Made by a program: the position numbers and the translations under genes. DNA of 64,000 bases. Origin: Aquarana catesbeiana (taxonomy: Eukaryota > Chordata > Amphibia > Anura > Ranidae). Below, piece by piece: positions 12,159 through 23,917 of this stretch. The stretch is from the NCBI RefSeq assembly GCF_042186555.1, contig NC_133324.1:74142189-74206188 (forward strand), read 5' to 3'. Each line of letters begins with the position of its first letter. Within the stretch, counting starts at the first letter, position 1. The notes below the pieces were generated by a model that had not been told where the DNA came from, ran no database searches, and was given only the letters and a program-made list of their open reading frames with translations.

Positions 12159-12313
12159 TCTCAAGAAACCATGACGTATCTCAGATGTTCCATCCAACGC
12201 ATTTAGTCAGTTCTGTCTGACATCATCAGGGATCACATAATTCTGTCTGATGTCATCAGGGGTCACGAAACAGGGTAGAGCATCTGAAATATGTCACTTC
12301 CGGTTTCTTGAGA
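12159..12313 (-). ncRNA. fold-back with two degenerate hammerhead-ribozyme-like units
   Basis: Outer arms (12159-12187 and 12281-12313) form an inverted repeat. On the minus strand a unit at 12190-12233 reads CTGATGA, stem II GTCAG/CTGAC with loop ACAGAA, then TAAATGCGTT where an active ribozyme needs GAAAC. Flanking ATCC/GGAT would form stem I. A second CTGATGA (minus strand, 12253-12259) follows with a worse match. Hammerhead motifs of this layout are known in Penelope-like and other small retroelements of amphibians. The altered core implies it is inactive. Confidence 0.55.
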
Positions 12314-12658
12314 GGCAGGTGGAAAGCACAACGTCTGCACTAAGATACAGGTCAAAATGTAGGCACCCCCTTGCAAAAGGAATGTCTCTTTCAGTTAGAT
12401 ACTCCCCAAGGGTTAAATACTTCTAAAGGGATGAAGACCCTGCAGCTTTTCTCATCAGAACACTGAGAGGGGATTATAATGAACCAGACTTTCTCATTCA
12501 GAAACAGTCTTCAAAGGACATTGTGAAACAACCGTTATTTCTTCAGAGCAAGATACGGTAGCAATCTGCTACAAAATTTGTTAAAATCCCTTCAATGTAC
12601 TTTGATCACCTAGAAGGGAGTTTTTTTTTTCCCAACAAAAGTGAGTCACCCTTTATAA
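12314..12658. other. unassigned sequence
   Basis: Nothing recognised. Confidence 0.4.
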
Positions 12659-12943
12659 CAGGGTTTCTCCACCAGGTTTCCACAGAAGCCTAGGGTTCCT
12701 CCAGAGGTTGCTAGGGGGTTCCTTGAGTAATGCCTCTCAGATAAGTTCCCACTGACACTATTGATCGTTTTAGCTATCTGTAAGGGGGTAACTCTTACCA
12801 ATGACCACAGTGTAAGGAGCATTCTTCCCACTGATCAGCACACTAATGTATCCTGGCTTGTAGATATAGTTATTTTTAGCAGGGGTTCCCTGAGGCCGGA
12901 AAGTTATTTCAGGGGTTCCTCTGTTTTAAAAAGGTTAAGGCTG
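12659..12943. mobile_element. hAT-type MITE (CAGGGTTTCTC family)
   Basis: It starts CAGGGTTTCTCCACCAGG and ends AAAAAGGTTAAGGCTG. It is the same family as 33728-33949, in reverse orientation. The right flank is obscured by the TTAA-flanked element that begins three bases later. Confidence 0.7.
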
Positions 12944-12945
12944 AT

Positions 12946-13880
12946 TTAACCACTTCCTTCCAGGCATATTGTCAAATGACATCAGAAGATGGGATCTCCC
13001 ATCCTGGGCGGGCATCATATGACGTCCTCCGCTTCCCGCCGGTATAGGTGGCGCGTGCGCGCCGCCGCGTCACTGAGGAGCCGATGTGCGTGCCTAGCGG
13101 CCACGGTGTTCGCTGGCCACACGCGATCACTCCTGACAGAGCAGGAAAGTGGATCTGTGTGTGTAAACCCACAAATCAACATTCTGTCAGAGGAGAGGAG
13201 ACAGATCGTGTGTTCCTAGTATATAGGAACACAGATCGGTCTCCTTCCCCAGTCAGTCCCATCCCCCCTATAGTTAGTGAGGGAACACGTTTAACCCCTC
13301 GATCGCCCCTAATGTAAACCCCTTCTTTTGCCCGTTAAACCATTGTATAAATGTCAATGATTTAAAAAAAAAAAAAAGTGTCAGAAGTCCCGATAAAAAT
13401 GTCAGATCACCGCCATTACTAGTAAAAAAAAGAAATTATAAAAATGCCAAAAATCAATAACCTATTTTGTAGGCACTAAAACTTTTGCGCAAACCAATCA
13501 ATATACGCTTATTGCGATTTTTTTTCCAAAATTATGTAGAAGAATACATATCGGCCTAAACTGAGGAAAAATGTGTTTTTGTTAAAAAAAAAAAAAAAAA
13601 AAAAAATTGTAATATTTATTTTAGCAAACAGTAAAAAATAGTGTTTTTTTTTCAAAATTGACGCTCTTTTTTTGTTTATAGCGCAAAAAATAAAAACCAC
13701 AGAGGTGAGGAAATACCACCAAAAGAAAGCTCTATTTGTGGGGGAAAAAAAGACATCAGTTTTGTTTGGATACAGCATCGAATGACCGCGCAATTATCAG
13801 TTAAACATGACACAGTGCCGTATCGCAAAAAATGGCCCGGTCAGGAAGGGGGCAAATTCTTCCGTTGCTGAAGTGGTTAA
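12946..13880 (+). mobile_element. TTAA-flanked CCACTT...AAGTGG element
   Basis: It begins TTAACCACTTCCTTCC and ends GCTGAAGTGGTTAA. The TTAA at both ends matches piggyBac-type target duplication; no transposase is encoded. Body words such as TTTTGCGCAAACCAATCA and GACCGCGCAATTATCAG recur at 32715-33572, 41518-42940 and 43887-45116, marking one family. Confidence 0.85.
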
Positions 13881-13925
13881 ATAATAATATATTCATACAT
13901 TTTAATTAAAAAAACATACTTATAA

Positions 13926-14070
13926 GGCCCCTTTCACACTTATACGACTTGTCCCACGATTTTGTACTGCAAAATCGCATGACAAGTCATTCTCCATGAT
14001 TTTCAATGACTACCATTCATATTGGTATGACTTTAAGTCGTGCCGACTTCAAAGTAGTCCTTAGTAGGCA
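13926..14070. mobile_element. Harbinger-type MITE fragment
   Basis: TAA followed by GGCCCCTTTCACACTTAT matches the left terminus of the element at 60793-61169. The right end is not found. Confidence 0.5.
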
Positions 14071-14521
14071 TAAAAATTCATGATTCCATTAGTTGTCTGT
14101 AAAAAAAAATGTAAAAAGAAACGCGCCGCTGTTAGTAAGCAGAAAAAAAAAACAGCAGATATAGACAACTGGCCTTATCAGAAGGCGTTTATTTAATTTA
14201 CTTTTTATATGCTCCTTTCCCTCTTAAAATATATACAGATTTCTGTTTTCAATTTAATTATTATTGCTGTTCAGTTTTTTTTGTTTTGGCATGCCGCACA
14301 CAATATATACAGCAATATAAATAATCTATGTGTAAAGGTATGCATTGCCTCCTATGTAGCTGTACAACATAAATAATTGGAGGACCAGTTACCATGGCAA
14401 CCGTCTCATAAAACGATGTGTAGGTGAATGCAGAGGTACAGAGGGATAAAAAAAAAAAAAATGCACAGTCAGGGTAGGAAATTGATTGGTAAATTAAGTG
14501 GCACATGAGGCTTGTTTGAGC
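14071..14521. other. unassigned sequence
   Basis: AT-rich with two poly-A runs; nothing else recognised. Confidence 0.4.
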
Positions 14522-14583
14522 TGCTAAAACAAAAAGAGAAGAGAGAGAGGGAGAGAGAAAGCGAGGGAGAGAGAGAGGAGGGG
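14522..14583. repeat. GA-rich low-complexity tract
   Basis: Imperfect (GA)n/(GGGA)n. It is followed at 14596 by GTAAGT, a good splice-donor sequence in a GC-richer stretch; see findings. Confidence 0.8.
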
Positions 14584-14944
14584 GCGTTGTGAATGGTAAG
14601 TTTGTGGCGGCGGTCGGCTTTGTCTGCTGGAAGACGGAATATTGGATGGAAGAGAGTGGAGCCAGGAGGTTCCCCGTAGTGCATTGTGAGTCTGCCTTTC
14701 TTTGTCTTTTCGGTTGAGTTCAGTCTCGTAGGGGCACCACGTGCTGTCATCTTGGCACAACGCTGTTCAGCTCATGATTCTGTCGCTGTGCTGAGGACCC
14801 CCTGAGTATTTCTGGGCTTGACAATGCTGGTATGCTGTCAAGACCAGAAGTGCTTAGGGGATCTTCAACACGGGGACAGAAGTATGAGCTGAACTGCAGT
14901 GTACTGAAATGACAACCTGTGGTGCCCCTGTGTGTAGACATGTC

Positions 14945-15159
14945 CATCATAGGAAATTATGGATCTTCACCAGCACACCTTGGTCTAGTGATAATCTTGT
15001 CCTTTTCTCACATTAACAGGCGTCATAGGACAACATTTCAGACCCTTGGACCTTGCCTTGAAAAAGGGTCTTGCAAGGTTTCCTAGGATGCATGACATAA
15101 ATGACAAGATTATCACCAGTCCAAGGTGTGCTGGTGAAGATCCTTATTTTCCTATGATT
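14945..15159. repeat. inverted repeat, ~57-bp arms
   Basis: The left arm 14945-15001 (ATCATAGGAAATTATGGATC...) and right arm 15103-15159 are imperfect reverse complements, including AAGATTATCACCAGTCCAAG. It looks like a small fold-back element of unknown family. Confidence 0.75.
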
Positions 15160-15709
15160 GCATGGTGGTGCCATCCAGCAATTCAACTTGGCACCCTACG
15201 CCAGCTGTGGGTGAACGTGCAAGGGGAACGATGGATACAATACAATTTCAACGTCCATCAAACTAATTTTCTGTAGGGTGTCGTGAAGGTGTGTTTGACT
15301 GGTGTTTCCAGGGTCCCATGTTTACGCTTTCCCCACAGCCCCCAACTGAAGCCTCAATTTTTATAGACCATTTATTGGGACTGATGGGCTTTTTAAAATG
15401 TAATCTTCTAAAACAAGGAAGATTTATGGGCTTATACTGTTTTCTCTAGTGACTTGTGCCTCCTACCTTTTTTCCGTTCAGGCCTCTTTAGCATTTGACA
15501 CTTCTAGGAGTGTCGGGATGGATGGCCATGTCTCCCACTGCATGTCTCTGACTCCTATGTAATGGCTGCTGTGTCCTTTAGACCAGCATTTCTCAACTGT
15601 ACTGGGGTGCCTTCTGGGTTTGTCATGAGTTCCACACTGCATACAATAGTTTTTGCACCCCATGTTTTGTGTCATGTGTTTCAATGGTGTGGATAGGATG
15701 GCCAAGGAC
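15160..15709. other. unassigned sequence
   Basis: A fragment near 15588 (CCAGCATTTCTCAACTGTAC) resembles a hAT terminus of the CAGGGTTTCTC type. Nothing else recognised. Confidence 0.4.
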
Positions 15710-16630
15710 TATAATGTGAAGTTGAGGGGCTGAGGACTATAATGTGGAGATGAGAAGCCGAGGACTCTGATGTGAAGGGAGGGATGCTGGGGGACTGAGG
15801 ATTCTTATTTAAAAGGGGGGGGGGGGTGCTGAGCTCTTTTGTGAAATGGGAGGCTGAGGACCTTTGTGAAATGGGGGGGGGGGGAGACTGAGGACTTTTG
15901 TGAAATGGGGGGGACTGAGAACTTTTGAGATATGGGGGGGGGGGGCTGAGGACTCTTGTGAAATGGGGCGCTGAGGTCTATTGTGAAATGGGGGATTGTG
16001 GACTCTTGTGAATGGGGGGATTGAGGACTCTTGTGAAATAGGGGGGCTGAGGACTCTTGTGAAATGGGGGGGCTGAGGATTCTTTTGAAATGGGGGGGCT
16101 GAGGGCTCTTGTGAAATGGGGGGATTGTGGGCTCTTGTGAAATAAGGGGACTGAGGACATGTGTGAAATGGGGGGACTGAGGACTTTTGTGAAATGGGGG
16201 GGACTGAGGACTCTTGTGAAATGGGGGGGTCTGAGGACTCTTGTGAAATGGGGGAGACTGAGGACTCTTGTGAAATGGGGGAGACTGAAGACTCTTGTGA
16301 AATGGGGAAGACTGAGGACTCTTGTGAAATGGGGGAGACTGAGGACTCTGGTGAAATGGGGGGGACTGAGGACTCTGGTGAAATGGGGGGGACTGAGGAC
16401 TCTGGTGAAATGGGGGAGACTGAGGACTCTGGTGAAATGGGGGGGACTGAGGACTCTGGTGAAATGGGGGGGACTGAGGACTCTGGTGAAATGGGGAGGA
16501 CTGAGGACTATGGTGAAATGGGGGGGACTGAGGACTCTGGTGAAATGGGGGGGACTGAGGACTCTGGTGAAATGGGGGGGACTGAAGACTCTCAGGAAAT
16601 GAGGGCTGTGATGTGGAAGGGGGAACTGAG
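15710..16630. repeat. minisatellite, ~27-bp unit
   Basis: Units of the form GACTGAGGACTCTTGTGAAA plus TGGGGGG repeat about 30 times, most regular at 16150-16590. Because the unit length is a multiple of three, long ORFs appear on both strands (283 aa minus, 158 aa plus); these are artefacts. Confidence 0.95.
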
Positions 16631-17869
16631 GACTGTGGAAGGAGCGAAAAAAACAAAGCTTCCGTTGTGAATGGAGGACTTTTATGTGATAAGAGGGGCT
16701 TCCAATATGATAGAGAGACTCCATTCTAGACTGGGGTGCCTCAAATCTTCAGTGTTTTTTTTATTTACTAGTTTTAGTCAGTGTTTAAGTGGTATCTCAG
16801 ATTTTGAAATGCTGCAAATACAGAAAAAAGAATTCTTGATCTGCCTGAAATCCAGTGAGCTCCTAACTTTCACACTCACTTTAATGGACTGGAATTCCAA
16901 ACATTGTCCTTAGACCTTTCTACGTTTTCCTATTCTGGACTGCAGAACACATCCCCCTTCTCACCATAGTAGGGGAAGTTGTTCTGTAGTCCAACAAAGA
17001 AGAACTCGGGCAGGGCTGACAATGCCGGTTGGGATTTCAGTGCAGCAGAAGTCCATGTGTTGTCACCACACAACTACACATGGGCTCAGAGGAAGTAGGG
17101 TGGATGATGCTGAACATAAGACTGAGGGCAACTAGTGAGAAAAGCTTTGAATTGAAGGCGAATATTACAAACATGCTGGACCTTGTAATTATAAAATTCT
17201 CCGTGATTTACAAACTTAACTCATTTTTTCGCTCTCTATTAAAGTGGAAGAAAAGCCTAACACTAACTAGTCTTAAAAAAGTCCCCCCCCCCCTTCTCTT
17301 TTCTATCATGCATACCCTGTATAAAAAAGACCTGTGTACTTACCGATTTTAAAAATTGCTCCGGTCAAGTCATGTGATCCTGCAGCTCTGGCTTTCCTGT
17401 GTTAGTAAGCAGCATCTGCAAGGGAGCGCTGACAACAGCTGGGCTATGGGTGACGTCAACGCTCCTGGAATTCAATGCTATTGTCGAGCGTTCTCTTAGG
17501 TTAGGTTCACACCTGTACAGTGCCACCTAATGCGCACATTTTTTGTACGTTTGCGTGTAGGACACCCCATTCTTTTCAGTTTAAAATCAAGTCATGATGC
17601 AGTTTTGCAGTCACGAATGAATGGCATCCCCACTCATCTGCTAAAGAGGATTACATTTCTGTGCGATTGGGGAAAGCAAGTGATTTTGCACAAATTTCCT
17701 ACATACAGAGATGAGCCAGGGAAGCCAGAGCTGCGGAATCAACGCTGGTTAGGATTTCACTGCAGCAGAAGGCCATGTGTTGTCACCAGGGCTTTTTTTC
17801 TTAGATAATAGATGCAGGAACTCCCCCCCCCCCCTTCTGAGTCACTTCTGGTCTCCCTGCCACCTACTA
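16631..17869. other. unassigned spacer with a duplicated segment
   Basis: Two related pieces of ~50 bp (near 17020-17070 and 17740-17790) share GGATTTCA.TGCAGCAGAAG and CCATGTGTTGTCACCA. The rest is not recognised. Confidence 0.5.
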
Positions 17870-19150
17870 TCCTCCGAGCACAATCTTGGTTCCACCCCCT
17901 GCCCACCTCCGAGCACAATCTCTTGGTTCCACCCCCTACCCACCTTCGAGCACAATCTATTGGTTGCACCCCCGAGCACAATCTCTTGGTTTCACCCCCT
18001 ACCCACCTCCGAGCACAATCTCTTGAATCCACCTCTGAGCACAATCTCTTGGTTCCACACCTTACGCACCTCTGAGCAGAGTCTCTTGGTTCCACCCCCT
18101 ACCCACCTCCGAGCACAATCTCTCTTGGTTCCACCCCTTACCCACCTCCAAGCACAATCTCTTGGTTCCACCCCTTACCCACCTCTGAGCACAATCTCTT
18201 GGTTCCACCCCGCACCCACCTCCGAGCACAATCTCTCTTGGTTCCACCCCCTACCCACCTCCGAGCACAATCTCTCTTGGTTCCACCCCCTACCCACCTC
18301 CGAGCACAATCTCTCTTGGATTCACCCCCTACCCACCTGCGAGCACAATCTCTCTTGGTTCCACCCCCTACCCACCTCCGAGCACAATCTCTCTTGGTTC
18401 CACCCCCTACCCACCTCCGAGCACAATCTCTCTTGGTTCCACCCCCTACCCACCTGTGAGCACAATCTCTCTTGGTTCCACCCCCTACCCACCTGCGAGC
18501 ACAATCTCTCTTGGTTCCACCCCCTACCCACCTCCGAGCACAATCTCTCCTGGTTCCACCCCCTACCCACCTCCGAGCATAATCTCTTGGTTCCACCCCC
18601 TACCCACCTCCAAGCACACTCTCTCTTGGTTCCACCCCTACCCACCTCGGAGCACAATCTTGGTTCCACCCCCTACCCACCTCCGAGCACAATCTCTCTT
18701 GGTTCCACCCCCTACCCACCTACGAGCACACTCTCTCTTGGTTCCACCCCTACCCACCTCTGAGCACAATCTCTTTTGGTTCCACCCCCTACCCACTTCC
18801 GAGCACAATCTCTCTTGGTTCCACCCCCTACCCACCTCCGAGCACAATCTCTCTTGGTTCCACCCCCTACCCACCTCCGAGCACAATCTCTCTTGGTTCC
18901 ACCCCCTACCCACCTCCGAGCACAATCACTCTTGGTTCCACCCCCTACCCACCTCCGAGCACAATCTCTCCTGGTTCCACCCCCTACCCACCTCCGAGCA
19001 CAATCTCTTGGTTCCACCCCCTACTCACCTCCGAGAACACTCTCTCTTGGTTCCACCCCTACCCACCTCCGAGCACAATCTCATGGTTAAACCCCCTACC
19101 CACCTCCAAACACAATCTCTTGGTTCCACCCCCTACCCACCTCCCAGCAC
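17870..19150. repeat. minisatellite, 39-bp unit
   Basis: About 33 units containing CACCTCCGAGCACAATCTCT then CTTGGTTCCACCCCCTACC, with 37-bp variants lacking one CT. Thirteen codons per unit create ORFs up to 328 aa on the plus strand and several on the minus strand; not genes. Confidence 0.96.
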
Positions 19151-19245
19151 CACCACTTTTAGAGAATACAGAACCAAGTATAATTTTGTGGTGATAAGTA
19201 ATTTGTATGGAATTTTAAAAATAATAACAAGAAAAGCATTAAAGT

Positions 19246-19800
19246 AGATCCCCCGCAGCCAGCAGCAATAGACCCCCTAAAAAACAATGGACCCCAACAA
19301 AAATAGACCAGCCCAGGATCAATAGACCCATCCCTCAACAGTAGATCCCTTCCAGGAGCAATTGACCCCCCAGCAACAATAGGCTGCCATGCAAAAATAG
19401 ATGCCCTCCAGCAACAGTAGATCCACAAGCAGCCAGCAACAATAGACCCCCCCTCCCCTCATCAGTAGATCCCTTCCAGTAACAATTGACCCCACTAACA
19501 ATGGTAATAGACATCCCCAGCAACAATAGACCGCCATGCAAAAATAGATGCCCTCCAGCAACAATAGAGCCCCAAGCAGCCAGCAACAATAGACCCCCCC
19601 ATCAGTAGATCTCTTCCAGTAACAATTGACTCCCCTGCAACAATAGACCCCCACTGGCAATGGTAATAGACCTCCCCAGCAACAATAGACCGCTGTGCAA
19701 AAATAGATGTCCTCCAGGAACAATAGATCCTCCAGCAGCCAGCATCAATAAACCCTTCAGTACACCCCAGCACCCCTTGCCATTACATACAGTTAGTCCA
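19246..19800. repeat. minisatellite with ~150-bp higher-order period
   Basis: Short CAACAATAGACC-type words are organised in a higher-order unit: CATGCAAAAATAGATGCCCT recurs near 19387, 19534 and (variant) 19692. Confidence 0.85.
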
Positions 19801-20611
19801 GGAGTTGCCGGAACTGCGTTCCCCCACATTCCCGCTGAAAAAAACCCTGGTTGTCACCATACAACAGGAGATTACAAGTTCACTGGATTTCTGGCAGGAT
19901 CAACAAATATTTTTCAATAGCATTTTTAACTGGCTAAAGCATGGGGAAATGTGCATGTATGTGGAGATTTTTTTCTTTTATATTTGGCTCAGGCGTACCC
20001 TTTAATATTTGTCTTGGATGATTGTGATCACCGTGCCGCACCTTCGTCTTGCAATCAGCCCTGTCACGTGCTAACGTTCGTTCAGGATCTCCGCTTGCAT
20101 CTGGTAAACGTGAGCCACCGGCACAGAGACTGGAATCGTTGTCTCCAGTGTGGGCTGCAGAAGCCGGGGTCAGCCTTTTGTTAAGGCGTTTTGTTTTGTG
20201 CGCTCGCTGTGTAATGATGAGAAATGCAGATTGTATTGGTCACGGTGAAAATGACTGCGGTAGATTGTGTGCGTTAGTAGAAAACCTCGGGAGACATTCC
20301 ATGTGAGCTATTCACCACAGAAGTGGCTACTTATGTGTAATTCAGAGGAGCGCTGTACTTTGTGGATGGCCTATAAGCTGGGCGGTTTATTGTGCCCTGC
20401 ATGGTGGGTAGAAGTCATAATGGGGGGGGGGGGGGGTCATGCTGCACGTGGTATTTATTTATAATCCACGTGTATGATGTATTCAATGCTGGACTCCAGG
20501 CAGATATAAAAGACACAAATGCATGAAGCTCTGTAATAACTTATACATCATTGGTACAATCAGTGTAAATGTTTGCATTCAACCTGGTATCAGCCCCTGT
20601 ACAGCAGAGCC
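19801..20611. other. unassigned sequence
   Basis: No exon or repeat recognised apart from a 14-base poly-G at 20423-20436. Confidence 0.4.
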
Positions 20612-22450
20612 CAGAGTGGGAAAGGAAGAAGCAGCACACTGAGCACACAGTTCAAAAATCATGATGATAGGAGAAGAAAGCAGAGTGACTGAGAGATGAG
20701 CTCATCACTAAGCTGCTTCTCTTTTCACTGGCCAGTCACAGTACAGTGAAAGGAGACCTGGGCTCAGCAGAAGGGGGTCGAATAATGCTGGCCGTGAGAT
20801 CACAGTTAAAGAAGAAGCAGGAGCCCACTGAGCCAATCAGTTCAAGGAGCATGCTGATTGGAAGAGAGAACAGAGTGACAGAGAGATGAGATCATCACTG
20901 AGCTTCTTATCCTTTCACTGTTCAATCACAGGCTAGTGGGCGGGTCCAGGGTGACCTGGGCTCAGAGAAAGTGGGTTGAATAATGCTGGCTGTGAGATAA
21001 GGGTGAAAAAAAAGAAGCATTAGCCCACTGAGCCAATCAGTTTAATGAGAATGCTGATGGGAAGAGGGAACAGAGTGACCGAGAGATGAGATCATCACTG
21101 AGCTGCTTCTCCTTTCAATGGCCAGTCACAGGCTGGGGGGCAGGTTCACAATGTTAAGCTTGGTTATTTCCTTGGATTTATCATTGGCTTTGTTTATAAC
21201 TGATGTTAGCCTCCCAATGCTTCTTACCGTGATAGCCAGCTATAGATGGGGGCAAGTGGCGTACCCTTTTTGTATCGCAGGTTCAGAATGAGCTGGGCTT
21301 CGAGGAAGTGGGTCGAATAATGGTGGCTGTGAGATCAGAGTGAAAGAAGAAGCATCAGGCCACTAAGCCAATCAGTTGAAAACAACATGCTGATAGGAAG
21401 AGAGAGCAGAGTGACGGTGAGATGAGATCATCACTGAGCTGCTTCTCCTTTTACTGTTCAGTCACAGGCTTGAAGGGGGGGGGATCTAAGGTGACATGGG
21501 CTCAGAATAAGTTGGTATAATGCTGGCCGTGAGACTGAGGACATCAAGTGTAAGAAAAAGGTACTGCAAAGGAAATCTCTGCATTGTGTGTTGAATGTTG
21601 CTGGACTTCAGACTGAGAACCTCTAGTAAAAAAAAAAAGGCTCTGAATTAAAAGGAGAAATCTCTGAATTGAAGGTGAATATTGTACAGTGCAACAGGTA
21701 TAAAAGACATAAATTAAAGTGGCATTGAACCCAAAAGAAAGCATTTATTATATTTATTCTATTCAGCTTACCAATTCTTAGATGTGATGGCTGCATTGAT
21801 TTTCTTTTTAGGCTCCCTTTCTTCTATTTTGGTGATCTGGCCAGTAAGTGTGTTGTTTTTGCTATGTCTGCTTATAAAGTATTAGCTGGAGTTTGGCTTC
21901 AATTTGTTAGTGTATCTAAATCCGCTACTCCATCTAACACTCCCCTCCCTCCAGACTGACAGTGCTGCTGTCCAAAGGTGCCCCCTGTGCTCCTTCATCC
22001 AGAGTGGGGGCAAGCTAATACAGGAGGTGTGTTACTGGTCAGATCACCAGGTGAAAACAGAAGGGAAAAGACCTAAATAAAACAAATGCAGCCACCACAT
22101 CTGATTGGCAATCTGCAATATATACAATTTTTGGTTGGGGTTTAACTTCACTTTAATGCCGCTCTGTATTCATTAAAACATAATAAAAAATATATTTTTA
22201 AACGCAATCAGTTTAAGTATATCATTTAAATTGGTATCAGCCTGTTGCAGTCCCTGTACAGCAGAGATCAGATTGAAAGAGAAAGAAGCAGCCCATTGAG
22301 CCAATCAGTTCAGGAGGGCGGAGCAGAGTGACAAAGTTGAGCTCCTCACTGTGCTGCTTCTCTGTTCACTGGCCAGTCACAGGCTGGGGCGGGTCCAGGA
22401 TGACCTGAGGTCAGAGGAAGTGAGACTGAGGACATCTAGTGTAAGAAAAA
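20612..22450. repeat. tandem/dispersed ~190-205-bp units
   Basis: At least five units share CCCACTGAGCCAATCAGTT, GAGATGAGATCATCACTGAG and GACCTGGGCTCAGAG. Starts are near 20628, 20812, 21013, 21348 and 22272. They are interrupted by ~125 bp at 21150-21275 and by a TTAA-flanked element at 21714-22156. Confidence 0.8.
21714..22156. mobile_element. TTAA-flanked MITE
   Basis: It begins TTAAAGTGGCATTGAACCC and its other end reads (reverse complement) TTAAAGTGAAGTTAAACCC. The TTAA duplication is intact; no ORF. Confidence 0.8.
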
Positions 22451-22982
22451 AGTACTACAAGGGAAATCTATGGATTGAAGGTGGATATTGCACAGGTCAT
22501 CTAACAAGACGCAAACTTATTTTAATTAGTTTGTTTACACAGGCGCAAGTATGCTGGGCCTTCTCATTAGAAAACTCACCATGCTTTGCTAATTTAGTCT
22601 TATGTTGAATTAGATAAGTGTTTTTTTTATGTTTGTTTTTTTTTTGTTTTTTTGTTTTGTTAATGACAAAACACAAAAATGGTTTACAAACATGTACACG
22701 TTTAAAGTACAAACGAAGCAAAACTTTTAACCACTTTAAGAATTTACATCGCACGGACATCGCATGTGATTTGCACTGCAGTGTGGTGCAAATCACATGC
22801 AATCTCGCACCACGCAGCAGTGTGAACCGGCCCTTACTCGGCGTAACATACACTTTACAAAAAAATTGAGTATTATATTGTGATTACTAAAGTTCATTAA
22901 AATTTATTTTCTTTTCTTGTTAGAGTTTGTGTTAAATAAACTGCTGTGCAAATATCGTTTGCCATAAAAAAATAATATCAAA
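22450..22982. other. mostly unassigned; Harbinger-like terminus near 22820
   Basis: GTGTGAACCGGCCCTTA at 22820-22836 resembles the terminus of CCCTTTCACAC-type Harbinger MITEs, with a CGCATGTGATTTGCACTGCA palindromic stretch before it. Confidence 0.4.
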
Positions 22983-23034
22983 ATATGCAACACCCATCAT
23001 TTTATTCTATAAGGCCTCTGCTTAAAAAAAAAAC

Positions 23035-23102
<68 letters not shown>

Positions 23103-23140
23103 TAAGCAGAGGCCTTATAGAATAAAATGATGGGTGTTGC

Positions 23141-23143
<3 letters not shown>
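22983..23143. repeat. inverted repeat around an (AT)n core
   Basis: ATGCAACACCCATCATTTTA and CTATAAGGCCTCTGCTTAAA (left arm, 22983-23030) reappear as the exact reverse complement at 23096-23143, separated by poly-A, (AT)n and poly-T. A second (AT)n follows to ~23206. One arm is normally part of the CCACTTCC repeat family (compare 24000-24060). Confidence 0.85.

Positions 23144-23206
<63 letters not shown>
23144..23206. repeat. (AT)n microsatellite
   Basis: About 30 AT units directly beside the inverted repeat. Confidence 0.95.
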
Positions 23207-23210
<4 letters not shown>

Positions 23211-23917
23211 TTATATATTGTTTGGGAATTTAATTTTTAAATTTGCAGATTTTTACATGTATAAGAGAAATGTGAGGATTGGCCCGGACTGGAAGTAGTT
23301 AATAGAGACACTCAGGGAGATCGCATGGCGCAGAGCGATGTTCTACATTGAGCAACGGTCTTCTTACAGGAATACATTTGAGAACGCTCTGCAGATGTAA
23401 TGACTCAGGACATTATGTTCCGATCACTATTGTGTCTGCCGAACTGTCAGGAAGACTCTGTATTTCTCTGCCACATCTCTCTCCGCTCTGCGTGTTCTCG
23501 GGATGAAATTAACACTTTCCACTCGGATTTGATAGCACTGTGTGAGTGGCAATTACGGTAAATGTCCATTAAACGTTAGTCTGGAATTACAGTGGATCTC
23601 TAACCACAACGTTTGTTTGGGATAGAGCAGGAAAGGGGTTTTTTGCATCTGTGCTGAGGGGGGATTTCTTGTGATTTTATGTCTCAGACGTACCAGGAAT
23701 GTAACTGTCACATTGGTTGTGCTCTCAACCAAAGTGTCCAACCATCCAATGGTTGGTGTCATAGCTGATCACATGTGCAGCACTATGGCAGTTGAAGATC
23801 AAAGGGAGGCCAAGAAGGGAGCTTCCTTGGCTGAAAACAATAGGAGGGTTTAGTTCTGTTTTAATTTTATACTGGTTCTAACTTTACAAGATTTTAAAGT
23901 TATTTTGTAGAGTATAT
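23207..23917. other. unassigned sequence
   Basis: TTGGCCCGGACTGGAAGTAG near 23280 looks like one terminus of the CCACTTCC family. Nothing else recognised. Confidence 0.4.

Noticed and set aside
15805..16656. 283-aa minus-strand Pro/His/Ser-rich ORF
   Set aside because: Product of the ~27-bp minisatellite; the plus strand is equally open and there is no splice or start context.
17777..18763. 328-aa plus-strand ORF (HPLPTSEHNLSWF repeats)
   Set aside because: Created by the 39-bp (13-codon) minisatellite; all frames on both strands are open in the same way.
16150..19150. Regularly spaced repeats that could suggest a CRISPR array
   Set aside because: Units are directly adjacent with no unique spacers, and the DNA is vertebrate.
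18456..19247. 263-aa plus-strand ORF
   Set aside because: Continuation of the same 39-bp array.
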